Part shown: positions 1 to 8,876 of the stretch, piece after piece
Position numbering within the stretch: the first letter of the stretch is position 1
Layout of the letters: each line of letters opens with the position of its first letter
DNA from: Gryganskiella cystojenkinii
Taxonomy: Eukaryota; Mortierellomycota; Mortierellomycetes; Mortierellales; Mortierellaceae
Assembly (NCBI GenBank): GCA_015852425.1
Contig: JAAAIG010000846.1
Coordinates: forward strand, 1-16,415
Direction: 5' to 3'
Length of the DNA: 16,415 nt
Program-made: the position numbers and the translations under genes
The notes under the pieces: generated by a model
Database searches by the model: none
What the model was told of the DNA's origin: nothing
What the model saw: the letters and a program-made list of their open reading frames with translations, nothing else

Positions 1-2907
1 AAGAATAAGTTAGTTCAGCCTCTTCCAGCGAAGGATCCCTGTCCGCGGCACAGGCAAGGTCTTCTCCTTACGCCATGTCAAGCAACGTGGATTGTGTGTC
101 ACTACCACAATACAGACGAAATTCACTTCTATCACACAGGAGCACATAATCATGCAAAGCCGCCTCCTATACGTCCAACTGTTGAAGCAAAGCGCAAGTT
201 TCGAACCATAGTCAAGATTGCCCCTGAACTTACCGCGCAAAAGCTTATGGTTGGAGCTGGTCCCCGTCATGCCATTGTCACCAGCCTACATGAGTCCTTT
301 ATCAACCGAGATCGCACAGCCTACCAACGAAAACGCGCCCTTCAGGGATCTGCTGCTACGTCTGTAGGAGACTTTTTTGCATTTGAGGCAAACCTTGGAG
401 AGAAGATTATCCGTTCAATCAGTCTAAGTCCGGAAGATGGCCATATTGTCATGCAGACAGAGGCAATGAGGCAGCGTGTTGCTCGACGAGAGAGTGCCAT
501 GCAAAGCGACTCTGTCCACGGATTTGTTGTCGACACCAACTTTGGTGACATCAACATCACGTTCACCTCTGCACATTGCACAGTACTGCAAAGAACGGTT
601 CCTCTAGTCATATCCATCATGTTCGGGAAGACGCGTCTGCATTACATGAAGCACTTTTTGGTGCTCTTTCAATCAATGAAGGAGGGGTGTACTTATGAAG
701 AATTTTGCGCCATCTTCCCAGGCATGACGTGCGACTTCTCAGAGGCTGAGCGTGTTGGGTTTGAGCTTGCTGTCCGAGAGTTTTGCAGATTGTCAGAGGA
801 CCACGAGGTTCACATGGAGAGTCTGTATCGGTTCTGCGACGTGCACTACAAGCGGTCTCTCGTGCGTGTTCGAGTCAATGGGTCCATTGTGCCTCCCGCA
901 AAGGAGATGGAGTTCTACAACCTCGGCCTCAAGCTCATCGATCCTCTTCTGCCTCAGGCAGAATTCCGTCGTGTTGTCAAGACCATTTGGGATACTTACC
1001 CGAAAGCACAAAAATGGCTCCAGTGGCATCTTCATGAGGACAGGGCCCGGCATATCTTCATGTCCTTGAATGAGGCGGCTGGTGGAAAGGATATGTCTAC
1101 AAACACCAATGCTCAGGAGAGCTTAGGTGGAAACTTTCAACGATCCGCCTCAAAGCAAAAAGTCAGCATCATGGAGGCACTTGATCATGCCTATCGGTTT
1201 GCAACCCTTTTCGAGACATCAACAGTTCTCAAGCAAAAGGGTCATAGCATCACCTACCGTAAGACCAAGCAGAAGAAGTCGGAATATGTCAACGATGGTC
1301 GTCCTCCAGATACAACTCGTACCCTGCTAGTCTCGCCGACACCAAAACGTGTTGGTGCGGGACGCCCACCAGGAAGTCGGAACAAGGCCCCTAAGCTGGG
1401 AGGTAGCATTGACTGGAACACATTTGGTATTCCCTGGAGTTTCACATACCAAGGAGACAAAGGAATCAACACTTGCCCTTTGGATACTGCACTCATGGCA
1501 TGGTATTTCTTGGCCAGTCTTGAAAACGTTATGCTGCCAGTTGATGTTCTGCAGACTGCTGCAGGTCGGACTCTGCACGAAGTGGTTCAAGAAATTTCTA
1601 CGGAGAATTATGACCGAGCACGCTGGCTATGGTGCACTAAGGTCCTGAACAGGTCATCGGCAGAGTCTAAATGGGACTTGTTCCTGAGCCCAAGCGAGGT
1701 CTTTTACGAGAAGTTGCCAGGTGTATTTTACCTGACGAAAGAAGAAACAAATGTTTGCTCCTTGGAAGACTGTCCGCGTTCCACAAAAACAGAGAGAGTG
1801 TCACGTCCAGATTGGAAGATTGAAATGAGTGCTGAGAAGGTCAACCAGAAGGCCATCGATTTCTCCCTATCTGTCTTAACTGACCCAGAATCGGATTCAC
1901 CAGCCTGCACTGAGAAAGTGAACGAAGAAGCAGGAACTGAGGGCCGCCGACTTCAGTCATCTTTCGATTTAACCAGTGGTGAGAACGTCGAATGGTATTC
2001 ATGTGCTGGTTTCCGATCAATAACCAGAGTAGCATTCACAAAAGTCCCAAGCATCCTGGTTATCAACACTCTTTCGATCCAAGACAAGCCAATGGCGTTT
2101 CCAGCCAGTTTTATACGATTTGCAGGACATGAGTTCTACCTTGCGGCAATCATATATAGCAATGATGGACACTTTCGTTGCGCTGTGATGATCAAAGACC
2201 GAATTGTCCTGTATGATGGGATGGGCCACCCAAGGTCGCAATGGATAGCTAAAGATCGTCTTCGAGAGAAACTAGATGGGTACTTTATTTCCGAGGTTTG
2301 GTACACAAGACAGCCCGCGAATATTTCACAACATCAACCATTGCCGTCAGCAGTCAGTGACATCGAGAAGCAGCCAATAGTCTCCGTTTCGAAGGAACCA
2401 GAAGAGATGGAGTGCGAAGAGTCCAGTACGCACCTTCCTGGCAAGACTGTGCTGGACATGACCAGCAAAGCTAAAAAGCCCTACTACGATATGGGGTTCT
2501 CAGAGAACGTTGTTGGAGTGAAGGGTAGAAGGCCAACCTGTGCTGGCTGTAAAGTTGAAATGGAACGTAACTCAAGGCGGATTGTGCACCGGCAGGTCAC
2601 TAATGTCATCCAGGGGTGGACAGAAACTGTGTCCTTCCATTTCAAGAACTCGTGTCTGAAAGATCTACCAAAGGAGCAATTGGAAGACGCGTTGAAACTC
2701 CTAGGGAAACGTGAAACAGTGGCTGTAAAGCCAGCCTTACACAGCCTCAAGAAGACTACTTCAAGTCCTGAAACTCAGGAGAACCTGCTGGAGACCATTC
2801 CTAGTGTCAGAGACAAGCTTAAAACAGTTTTACGCAAGTATCCTCCAAATACTGGCATGAACTTACGTAGCAGAAAGAGAAAAGTAGCTTTTGAAGAGGA
2901 TTGTTGA
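1..2907 (+). CDS. MULE-type transposase fused to a USP-like cysteine protease module (5' partial)
   Basis: The frame is open to base 1, so the true start is upstream; the GTG at 94 is not a credible start. Residues below are counted from base 1 (968 aa seen). Residues 26-51 resemble the end of a WRKY/FLYWCH-type zinc finger, with Cys26, Cys33 and a terminal GAHNH (His49, His51). A MULE-like DDE core follows: Asp178 in FVVDTNF, Asp245 in TCDFSEAER, CxxH at Cys279/His282, and Glu373 in TNAQES. An AT-hook (GRPPGSRNK) starts at residue 454. Next is a protease-like region with a Cys box GINTCPLDTAL (Cys492) and a His box ending DGHFRC (His724) and YDG (Asp739), the order of ubiquitin-specific proteases and the reverse of Ulp1. 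A Cx2C...Hx4C cluster (847, 850, 880, 885) and a basic RSRKRK tail close the protein. The transposase call is firm; the protease call rests on motif shape only. Confidence 0.8.
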   Translation, partial: KNKLVQPLPAKDPCPRHRQGLLLTPCQATWIVCHYHNTDEIHFYHTGAHNHAKPPPIRPTVEAKRKFRTIVKIAPELTAQKLMVGAGPRHAIVTSLHESFINRDRTAYQRKRALQGSAATSVGDFFAFEANLGEKIIRSISLSPEDGHIVMQTEAMRQRVARRESAMQSDSVHGFVVDTNFGDINITFTSAHCTVLQRTVPLVISIMFGKTRLHYMKHFLVLFQSMKEGCTYEEFCAIFPGMTCDFSEAERVGFELAVREFCRLSEDHEVHMESLYRFCDVHYKRSLVRVRVNGSIVPPAKEMEFYNLGLKLIDPLLPQAEFRRVVKTIWDTYPKAQKWLQWHLHEDRARHIFMSLNEAAGGKDMSTNTNAQESLGGNFQRSASKQKVSIMEALDHAYRFATLFETSTVLKQKGHSITYRKTKQKKSEYVNDGRPPDTTRTLLVSPTPKRVGAGRPPGSRNKAPKLGGSIDWNTFGIPWSFTYQGDKGINTCPLDTALMAWYFLASLENVMLPVDVLQTAAGRTLHEVVQEISTENYDRARWLWCTKVLNRSSAESKWDLFLSPSEVFYEKLPGVFYLTKEETNVCSLEDCPRSTKTERVSRPDWKIEMSAEKVNQKAIDFSLSVLTDPESDSPACTEKVNEEAGTEGRRLQSSFDLTSGENVEWYSCAGFRSITRVAFTKVPSILVINTLSIQDKPMAFPASFIRFAGHEFYLAAIIYSNDGHFRCAVMIKDRIVLYDGMGHPRSQWIAKDRLREKLDGYFISEVWYTRQPANISQHQPLPSAVSDIEKQPIVSVSKEPEEMECEESSTHLPGKTVLDMTSKAKKPYYDMGFSENVVGVKGRRPTCAGCKVEMERNSRRIVHRQVTNVIQGWTETVSFHFKNSCLKDLPKEQLEDALKLLGKRETVAVKPALHSLKKTTSSPETQENLLETIPSVRDKLKTVLRKYPPNTGMNLRSRKRKVAFEEDC

Positions 2908-2985
2908 TAAAAGTATAAAGAACGAACGGATCAGAAAGAGGGTTCCCTCAGAAAAAATATCATTTTCCTAGTGAAATACAATTTC

Positions 2986-3048
2986 TAGTGTGTTTTTATT
3001 CTGTGACTGCCACTTTAGTGTGTCCACACTAGTGGGCAACGCACTAAA
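2986..3048. repeat. Cluster of TAGTGTG-type direct and inverted repeats
   Basis: TAGTGTGT occurs at 2986-2993. TTTAGTGTG at 3014-3022 is the near-perfect inverse (8 of 9) of CGCACTAAA at 3040-3048, and the loop holds CACACTAGTG at 3025-3034, which is again inverted and contains the palindrome CACTAGTG. The cluster sits 80-140 bases after the transposase stop. Such arrays are typical of sub-terminal transposase binding sites or a terminal inverted repeat, but the partner end is outside the window, so the role is inferred. Confidence 0.5.
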
Positions 3049-3176
3049 ATCTGTTCACTCATAATTTAACGGTCACAAATAGGAGAACTAGGTCCCGAAC
3101 TAAAAAAAAAACTGCCATCGAATCGTAGATGTCTGTTTGATGGCTACTCCCATTCAATCACTTTTCTTTGCCATAA
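3049..3176 (+). promoter_or_regulatory. Upstream region of the antiporter gene
   Basis: This short AT-rich interval lies between the transposon repeats and the antiporter start codon, with an A tract around 3102-3112. No recognisable TATA or CCAAT element stands out. It must hold the antiporter's leader and core promoter unless the transposon has displaced or supplied part of it. Confidence 0.3.
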
Positions 3177-4806
3177 ATGATCAATGACTCGTTTTCATCC
3201 ACCCTCCCTTACTTTTGCCTGTTTATCATCTCACTCTGGCTGTCCGGAACACTCTTCGAGGAACTACTACGCTGTCGACTGATCGGTGAACTCCTTGTCG
3301 GTCTTCTTTTTGGAAACCTTTCTGTCGGAACCCTTCTACCCACAGACAAGACCGTCTTCATCCTTGCAGGCGAGGTCGGGGTCCTGGGACTTGTCTTTCA
3401 GGCTGGACTAGAGACCGACATTCGACTCGTTCTGAAGTCGGGACTGAGGGCTTCTGTTGTCGCGTTGATCGGGATTGTGATCCCGCTCGCCACGGGATTC
3501 GGGTTTATCTATGGTCTATCGCAACAGCATCATATCCAGGAGATGATGGCATTAGACAACACACCGGATTCTTCCAATAGCCATGTGGCCATCGAGGCCC
3601 TGGCCTCTGGCGCATCCCTAGCCTCGACTTCGATTGCGATTGCGGTCACAATGATGAAGCAGCAAGCCATTTTAGATACGGCTGTTGGGACGCTCATCAC
3701 AACGGCGGCAATGCTGGACGATGTCGTGAGCCTAATTCTGCTAGGTATCGTCTCCAGTATTGGCGCCAGTCACTCATCTGTTTCAGAAGAGTCTGACTCT
3801 AGTGGGATTCGGCCCATGACGGTCATCCAGCCGGTCTTGGCCAGTCTGGGGATTATTCTGGTCGGAATCGTTGGATGCGCTACTGTTGCAAAGATCAGGA
3901 CCAGGAGACGACAGACATCGACTGTCAACATTTCGCAGCTCAAGAACGCAGAGTTTTCATCTGCCGAGATAGGTATAGAAACTTTTTTTTCTTTGCTTCT
4001 TGACCAACAAGAATGCTTGGTTGAAGACAATGGTTGTAACAGAAAGGTCAACGTTTTTTTCCCGCTCTCTTAACTCCTTAGCTCAGCGCGAGGATGAAGG
4101 GATAAACAACGGGACCGATAACCACACGGACATCTCGGTAGCGGTCGGGAAAGAGAGTCGTGCTGATAAAAGTCGTTGTCATCAGCAGATCAAGGATCGA
4201 GTATCCAGCTTTTACTCCCGAGTCGGACCAACAATCCAACTTGCAGGAATGATCATCGTCGGATTGGGATACAGCATTCTGGCCGAGTACCTGGGCAGCT
4301 CACGGCTTTTGGGAGCCTTTGTGGCAGGTGTGTTTTTCTCAACCTTTGAGGATCTGTGCCTCCTATACGAAACACAGGTTGCACTCAAATTACAACCGGT
4401 AATGAGTGCAGTGTTCTTTGCATCAATTGGATTTGAGATTCCACTCACTCAGATCTTGAACCCCGTCTTGTTTGGCTGGGGTATTGTCTATGCTCTGATC
4501 GCGACGCTTTCGAAACTACCGGTCATGATAGCGGTCCCTGAAAGGATGCCCTCACCGCAGGAAATTGGGGTAACAACAGAGGGCGACAATGTCGTTTTGA
4601 AGACTAACCAGCCCAATGCCCGTTGGATGGTGGGTACAGCGATGATAGCACGCGGCGAACTTGGGTTGTTGATCTCTCAGCAGGCGCGGATACAGGGCGT
4701 GATGAGCCAGACTGTGATGGTCGTCACAACTTGGTCGATTGTCTTGGCTACGCTTTTTGGTGTCGGGGCATTCGGCGCAACAATGAATGGTAAATTGAAG
4801 AAATAA
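3177..4806 (+). CDS. CPA2-type monovalent cation/proton antiporter (two exons)
   Basis: Exons 3177-3972 and 4082-4806 encode 506 aa. The 109-nt intron (gtatag...ttag) restores one frame at I-A-Q-R; if retained it causes a stop at 4073. The protein is almost all hydrophobic segments and matches the Na+/H+ exchanger fold: GELLVGLLFGN at residues 37-47 in the early helices, AAMLDDVVSLILLG with the ion-binding acidic pair Asp181/Asp182, and a late TAMIARGELGLL segment with Arg456/Glu458. The family exchanges Na+ or K+ for protons; which ion and which membrane cannot be told. A hydrophilic loop (about residues 240-310) interrupts the two halves and holds the intron. No C-terminal nucleotide-binding domain is present, unlike bacterial Kef proteins. 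The start ATG is chosen because the first helix follows at once. The stop codon lies inside an AATAAA. Confidence 0.85.
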
Positions 4807-4970
4807 ATATAGTAAAGTGGCGATGCTGTTTTCAATAGTGCAGCGCCTCATTCTTGAGCCTTACTTCCTTTAGCACAGACTTTTTTCTTTTTTTTTTTTG
4901 TTGTTGTCTCCTTACTTACTTTCTTTCTCATCCTCAGCACCACCCCTCGCACCTCCTGGATACCAACGGC

Positions 4971-6372
4971 ATGGATAAGGCTGAGCATCTCCGACACGTC
5001 ATGTACGACGAAGGTAATTAGCAGCATAAAACGAAGTTTTGTGGCCATGGTAGGAATTCTGAACTTTCAGTTGGATCACGAAAAAGGGAACAGCTCGCTC
5101 CTTCGAACGACAACAAAATATTGACGTATATTTATGTCCGCTTTTTTTCGATGACACGTTAGCTCTGGAATCTGATATGTGCAACAAGGACAAGCAGGAT
5201 TATGACGTTGTTATCGGGCTTGCCCGTCCCGATCCTCAACTACAACCTATCTCTTCGCTCGAAGATCTGAACTTGTGAGTGGTCGATCCGTTTCGTTCAC
5301 AGAGACATGAGGCTCTAAAAAAAGCTACAACCGAGTCGATCCGCTTGCTCTTGTCGTCAACTTTACAGTTCGTGCTTATGACCAATCACCTGATCAGTTC
5401 TTTGTTTTTTCCTGCTTTATGTCTCTCACTCTCTGTCTCTCCCTTCCTTTATTTGTTCTGGCTCTGAAGGAGGGAGGGGCTCTTGCGCGGAGTACGCGAG
5501 ATGGGAATTGCCGACTTATCAAAAGTTCAAGGATACGTACTGTCACTTCTGTTTCAAGATCCGCCAAAGAACGTCCTTGCTGAATCTCATCCTGGAACGG
5601 GAAGCATTGCCTCCTTTTCTATTGCTGTCCTCAACCGCATTGACACTACCATACCACAAACGCAGGTGCAAGAGAAGAGAAGAGTGAAAATGCCGAACAC
5701 AATACGACTCAAAGATGACATACCCGATACGAACATCATGACTGACTCCGTGTCTTTTCTTTCTTATGTTTGTAAATTTTAAACAAAAAAAGGCAGTCGT
5801 CATTGTCGACTCTAGAGATTTGATCTGGCCCACGCGACAGGTCATCAAAGGTTACGCTCATCTCATGTCCGACATTACGTTTTCAGAGGCGGACCCGAAC
5901 GCTCTCCCGAATATTGAAAAAGTCGTAGGTCACATCGTGGTCTGCACGCCTGGGAAATTATCGTTCATGGTGAAGCGACAGCTGTTGGATGCGAGCCAGA
6001 TTCGACTGTTGGTGGTCGATCGATTGGATGAATTGTTGGATATGCAAGGCACGGAACAATTCCTGGGGGTTGTTCAAAGGTATATAAAAAAAGAAGAGAA
6101 AGGAAAGAAAAAGCCATGTTCTTCGAAGAAGTTCCAAAATAATTTCGACCGCCACTTATGATCACTTTTTGTCAAGCTTGAATGAATAACATCACATTTT
6201 TTTTTATGTTAGTTATTTTCCCAAGGAATTACAGCTGATGCTGTTCACGAGATGGATCTCCGGCAGGATGATAATGTTCTCAGAAGCCATGGACAAAGGA
6301 CTTATAAACACCATCCACTTACAGAATTTGTGCCAAAGCGTTTTGACACCGAATCCGAATGCATGCGTATGA
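4971..6372 (+). CDS. Dbp5/DDX19-like DEAD-box helicase remnant, catalytically dead and lacking RecA2
   Basis: Five exons (4971-5013, 5163-5274, 5470-5665, 5793-6079, 6213-6372) join in phase to 265 codons plus a stop. The product follows Dbp5, the ATPase that strips export factors from mRNA at nuclear pores: the pre-helicase segment DYDVVIGLARPDP and SLEDLNL, a Q-motif region LLRGVREMGIADLSKVQ, then PPKNVLAES, GHIVVCTPGKL and LLDASQIRLLVVD. Key residues are lost. Motif I GTGKT reads GTGSI (Ser97 for Lys), DEAD reads DRLD (193-196), motif Ia reads VDSRDL, and LFSAT reads LFTRW (225-227). The frame ends at the boundary of RecA1; no motifs IV-VI occur downstream. The first exon may start earlier (acceptor at 4936-4937). 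It is either a transcribed pseudogene or a pseudoenzyme; homology is firm, function is not. It lies 164 nt after the antiporter stop. Confidence 0.65.
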
Positions 6373-7245
6373 GTGAAAGGCAAGCCGCTCAACAACGAGG
6401 ACTACAAAGCGATTAATCAAACAACAAAAAATAGTATGCTTTTCGTATCATTTGACAAGTAAGCGCAAGATGTTTTGGGCCTCTCTCGAGAACGATCTGT
6501 GGCGTACGAGCATACCGCTCGTGGTGTGTATCTGACACGGTCCACTGCTGATAAGATGGGTTGATGTATAAATAGATGGTCGCGAATCATCTTTTATTTT
6601 CGCGTTTGAAAACTGGAGCGTTTACATTCAGGTGCAAGCATTCTTTTTCTTTCACGTCAAGAAAGACTCTTAATCGCTGTCTGGCGTACGCGATGATAGC
6701 CTGCTGTAGCAGAGGTATAGACCAACAACGGAAGACATGATCTCAAAAACGTTGAACTGAGGGCATTTTAGGGCGGAGTGAGGTAAGACTTGGGATCTCA
6801 AATATAATGGATCTCTTCCCAGAGGACAGGCTCGAGGGTCGCATACCAGAATATGAAAACGCGTAGTCAGGCAGGCAAAGAAGATGACGGAAAGTGTTGA
6901 TAAGAGGAGGGATATTTTGACCGATCATCCGAAGGATCTCCATGGTCTTGATGTTGAAGTCCATCGTTTATCCTTTTGTCAATTTGCTGTTTCTTATGTT
7001 TTTGAACAGTGGGGGTCAGGGTTTTGATTGAATGTTTTCGTGATGGAGTTGACTTTGGTGAGATGAATAAGACTCTTCGCCGTTGACAGCATCGTTTCTG
7101 ATCCCTGCTCGACGGTTGCAATCTTCTGTAATGGGATTTGATTTATTCAGAGTGATGGTGGGATATACACGATGTGGGGGCGTAAGTTGAGATAGTAGGT
7201 AGGTCGAATGACAAAAAGGTAAAGTCTCTGCTTCCTTTTTTCAAT
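6373..7245. other. Region without a convincing gene; weak coding-like fragments on - strand
   Basis: After the helicase remnant no helicase motifs continue on the + strand. On the - strand three fragments look mildly protein-like: a frame entering at an acceptor-like site near 7127 and reading into ETMLSTAKSLIHLTKVNS; a frame starting with ATG at 6964 (MDFNIKTMEILRMIGQN); and one after a possible acceptor near 6706 (QAIIAYARQRLRVFLDVK). I could not join them with good splice sites and recognise no family. They may be remnants of a gene, unrecognised exons, or chance. A TTTATT at 7142-7147 is a likely poly(A) signal for the gene to the right. Confidence 0.3.
7142..7147 (-). terminator. AATAAA poly(A) signal for the Mpv17-family gene
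   Basis: The reverse complement reads AATAAA about 100 nt after the stop codon at 7246, a normal distance for a 3' UTR. It is the nearest such hexamer downstream of that gene. Confidence 0.45.
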
Positions 7246-8339
7246 TTACAGCTCATCACGAGCACGCTTCTCGGCCTGCTCACGCTTGATCTGTGCAAGA
7301 CGCTGCTTCTTGATCGAGGTGTTGATATAAGTTCCGAACGTGAAAGCCACCAAGTTGAAAAAGGGGACCCAGACGTTAGGGGGCAAAAACTTTTGAGCGA
7401 TCGCCATCGACAAGGGCGAGATCATCCAAGAGGTCTTCATCATGGGCAAGTATCCAGTCTTGAAGGCTCCCTTGATCTGAGCCGAGGTACGAGCTCCAGC
7501 AAAGAGGGCCATGGCCAAAATGTAGGCTGTTATGCGCATAATTGCAAAACAAATAGAGATGCACAGTGTATTAGTGCACAAAATTCGACAGAGGCGAAAT
7601 TACAGATAAACGCGACAACGATGCCAATATCAACGCTGAGGATGAAATAGGCGTGAGTAAGAAATAACTTACTGGCGTTCTGGATGGGGGAGGTGATGAG
7701 CTGGGTTGACAAGATCTGGGCAATCTTCCAAAGACCTCCCTCCTTGCCAATGAAGCGCTTGGTGACGAGCTCGAACAGAGTGTGAGCCAAGGGACCACTG
7801 ATCAAGAGACCTGTTGTGAAGATAGAACGAGAGACAAAAAACCTTAGTTAAATTGAGCGCGCAGGGTTCTCGCTGCGAGATGATAGATTTCCAGTCATCC
7901 TTTGCCCTCGTTTTGTGGTCTTGCGCAGGGGTGTTGGCTGTTCATGTTAGATTTTTCTTCCTCTTAGCAAACGGCTTGTCCCTTCTCATTAGTTTCAATT
8001 TGCGTCTCTCTGTCCGGTCTCGGTCGTTAAAATGCCAAAAACTGTTATTCTGTAAACGGCTAAAAGGTCTCATGAAACTCGGAAATGCATGCAAAACGGT
8101 TAATTACCATAGAGTGCCATCTGAACAACACGCTTGTTGATGCCAAAGATAAAGTCATTAGGGTTCTTGGACTTGGGCATGCCCGAGAGCTTTGTGGCCG
8201 TAATCTCCTGAAGACCCGAGAGTGTTCCGGATGTCAAAGCCTTGGTCCGGAGGGGGTTGGTTGCCAACTCGGTCAAGTAGGCGGTCAAGAGCTGAGTGGC
8301 AACATTGCCCTGGGGGGCAGCAACAGCGGCGGCGGTCAT
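7246..8339 (-). CDS. Mpv17/PMP22-family membrane protein (three exons)
   Basis: Read on the - strand, exons 8339-8108, 7810-7673 and 7526-7246 encode 216 aa; introns of 297 and 146 nt have GT-AG ends and keep frame. The family consists of four-helix membrane proteins of peroxisomes, mitochondria or vacuoles, about 180-230 aa long. Matches are the N-terminal YLTELATNPLRTKALTSG (the family's 'P..T....G' element), YGLLISGPLAHTLFELV across the first junction (the 'G..GP..H' signature), and a final FLPPNVWVPFFNLVAFTFGTY helix. The fungal Woronin-body tether family is related, but I cannot place this protein in a subfamily. The start ATG is followed by an Ala-rich segment, and the first helix begins near residue 15. 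The C terminus is a basic/acidic helix ending in RDEL, an ER-retrieval-like tetrapeptide that is unusual for this family. Confidence 0.88.
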
Positions 8340-8847
8340 GATGTCTTTGAAAAAGGTTGGGAAGGGAAATATAAAAGGTGGTGAGGTGAAAAGGGTATCT
8401 AATGAGAAGAGAATGAGAAGAAGGAAATGAATGTGAAAGATGAGACCAGCTCCCAAAGCACCCAATTGTTCGCTTTCAAAATGAATGAGCCGGGACGAAG
8501 CACAAAAATGAGCCCCCCAAGGACGAAAACCCACAGAAATTGCTTGCACAAAACTGGAGAGAGAAGGTGGATCAACGATTTAAAGTTCAGCGTGTCAACA
8601 ACAGCGGGGCGGGCAACAACTCGCTGCTCCACATTCGATCATTTGTGCTTTCCTTCTTTCTACAAACCCTGTTCCGACAAGCGATGAACGATTTCTCTTC
8701 CGGCCGTCTTTCGTCCGGCCAGAAGCGAAGGTCGGCTCTTCTCTCCAGCAAAAAACTTTGGGCTAACCCCTCAAGTGCTTTTTCTTTTCTTCTGCCCTTG
8801 ATCTTTTTCGCCGGTTCGACAAGGGCACAGGTTTCACATGACTTTTA

Positions 8848-8876
8848 TCTCTCTCTCTCTCTCTCTCTATCTCTCT
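8848..8876 (+). repeat. (TC)n microsatellite
   Basis: About fourteen TC units with one interruption (TAT at 8868-8870). As purines on the - strand it lies about 510 nt upstream of the Mpv17-family start. It may be a promoter tract or neutral. Confidence 0.9.

Larger units (their letters stand above)
1..3048 (+). mobile_element. MULE-like DNA transposon, left end outside window
   Basis: The stretch holds an uninterrupted transposase gene of about 2.9 kb followed by roughly 140 bases with a cluster of short inverted repeats (2986-3048). The left terminus and one terminal inverted repeat would lie before base 1, so neither the element's boundaries nor a target-site duplication can be defined here. 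The right limit given is the end of the inverted-repeat cluster and is a guess. The lack of stops or frameshifts over 968 codons suggests a recent insertion or an element still under selection. The next gene starts only about 130 bases further on, so the element may have landed in or near that gene's promoter. Confidence 0.6.

Noticed and set aside
94..96. GTG as the start of the transposase
   Set aside because: The frame is open to base 1 and the residues before 94 continue a zinc-finger-like domain, so the gene starts outside the window; GTG starts are also not expected in a nuclear gene.
1..2907. Ulp1/C48-type protease in the transposase
   Set aside because: The Cys box comes before the His and Asp, the reverse of the Ulp1 order.
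4000..4081. Second antiporter gene starting at the ATG at 4000
   Set aside because: That start lies inside the intron; splicing at 3973-4081 joins the two halves into one standard antiporter.
8085..8384. + strand open frame over the Mpv17 first exon
   Set aside because: It is antisense to a well-supported exon and has no domain of its own.
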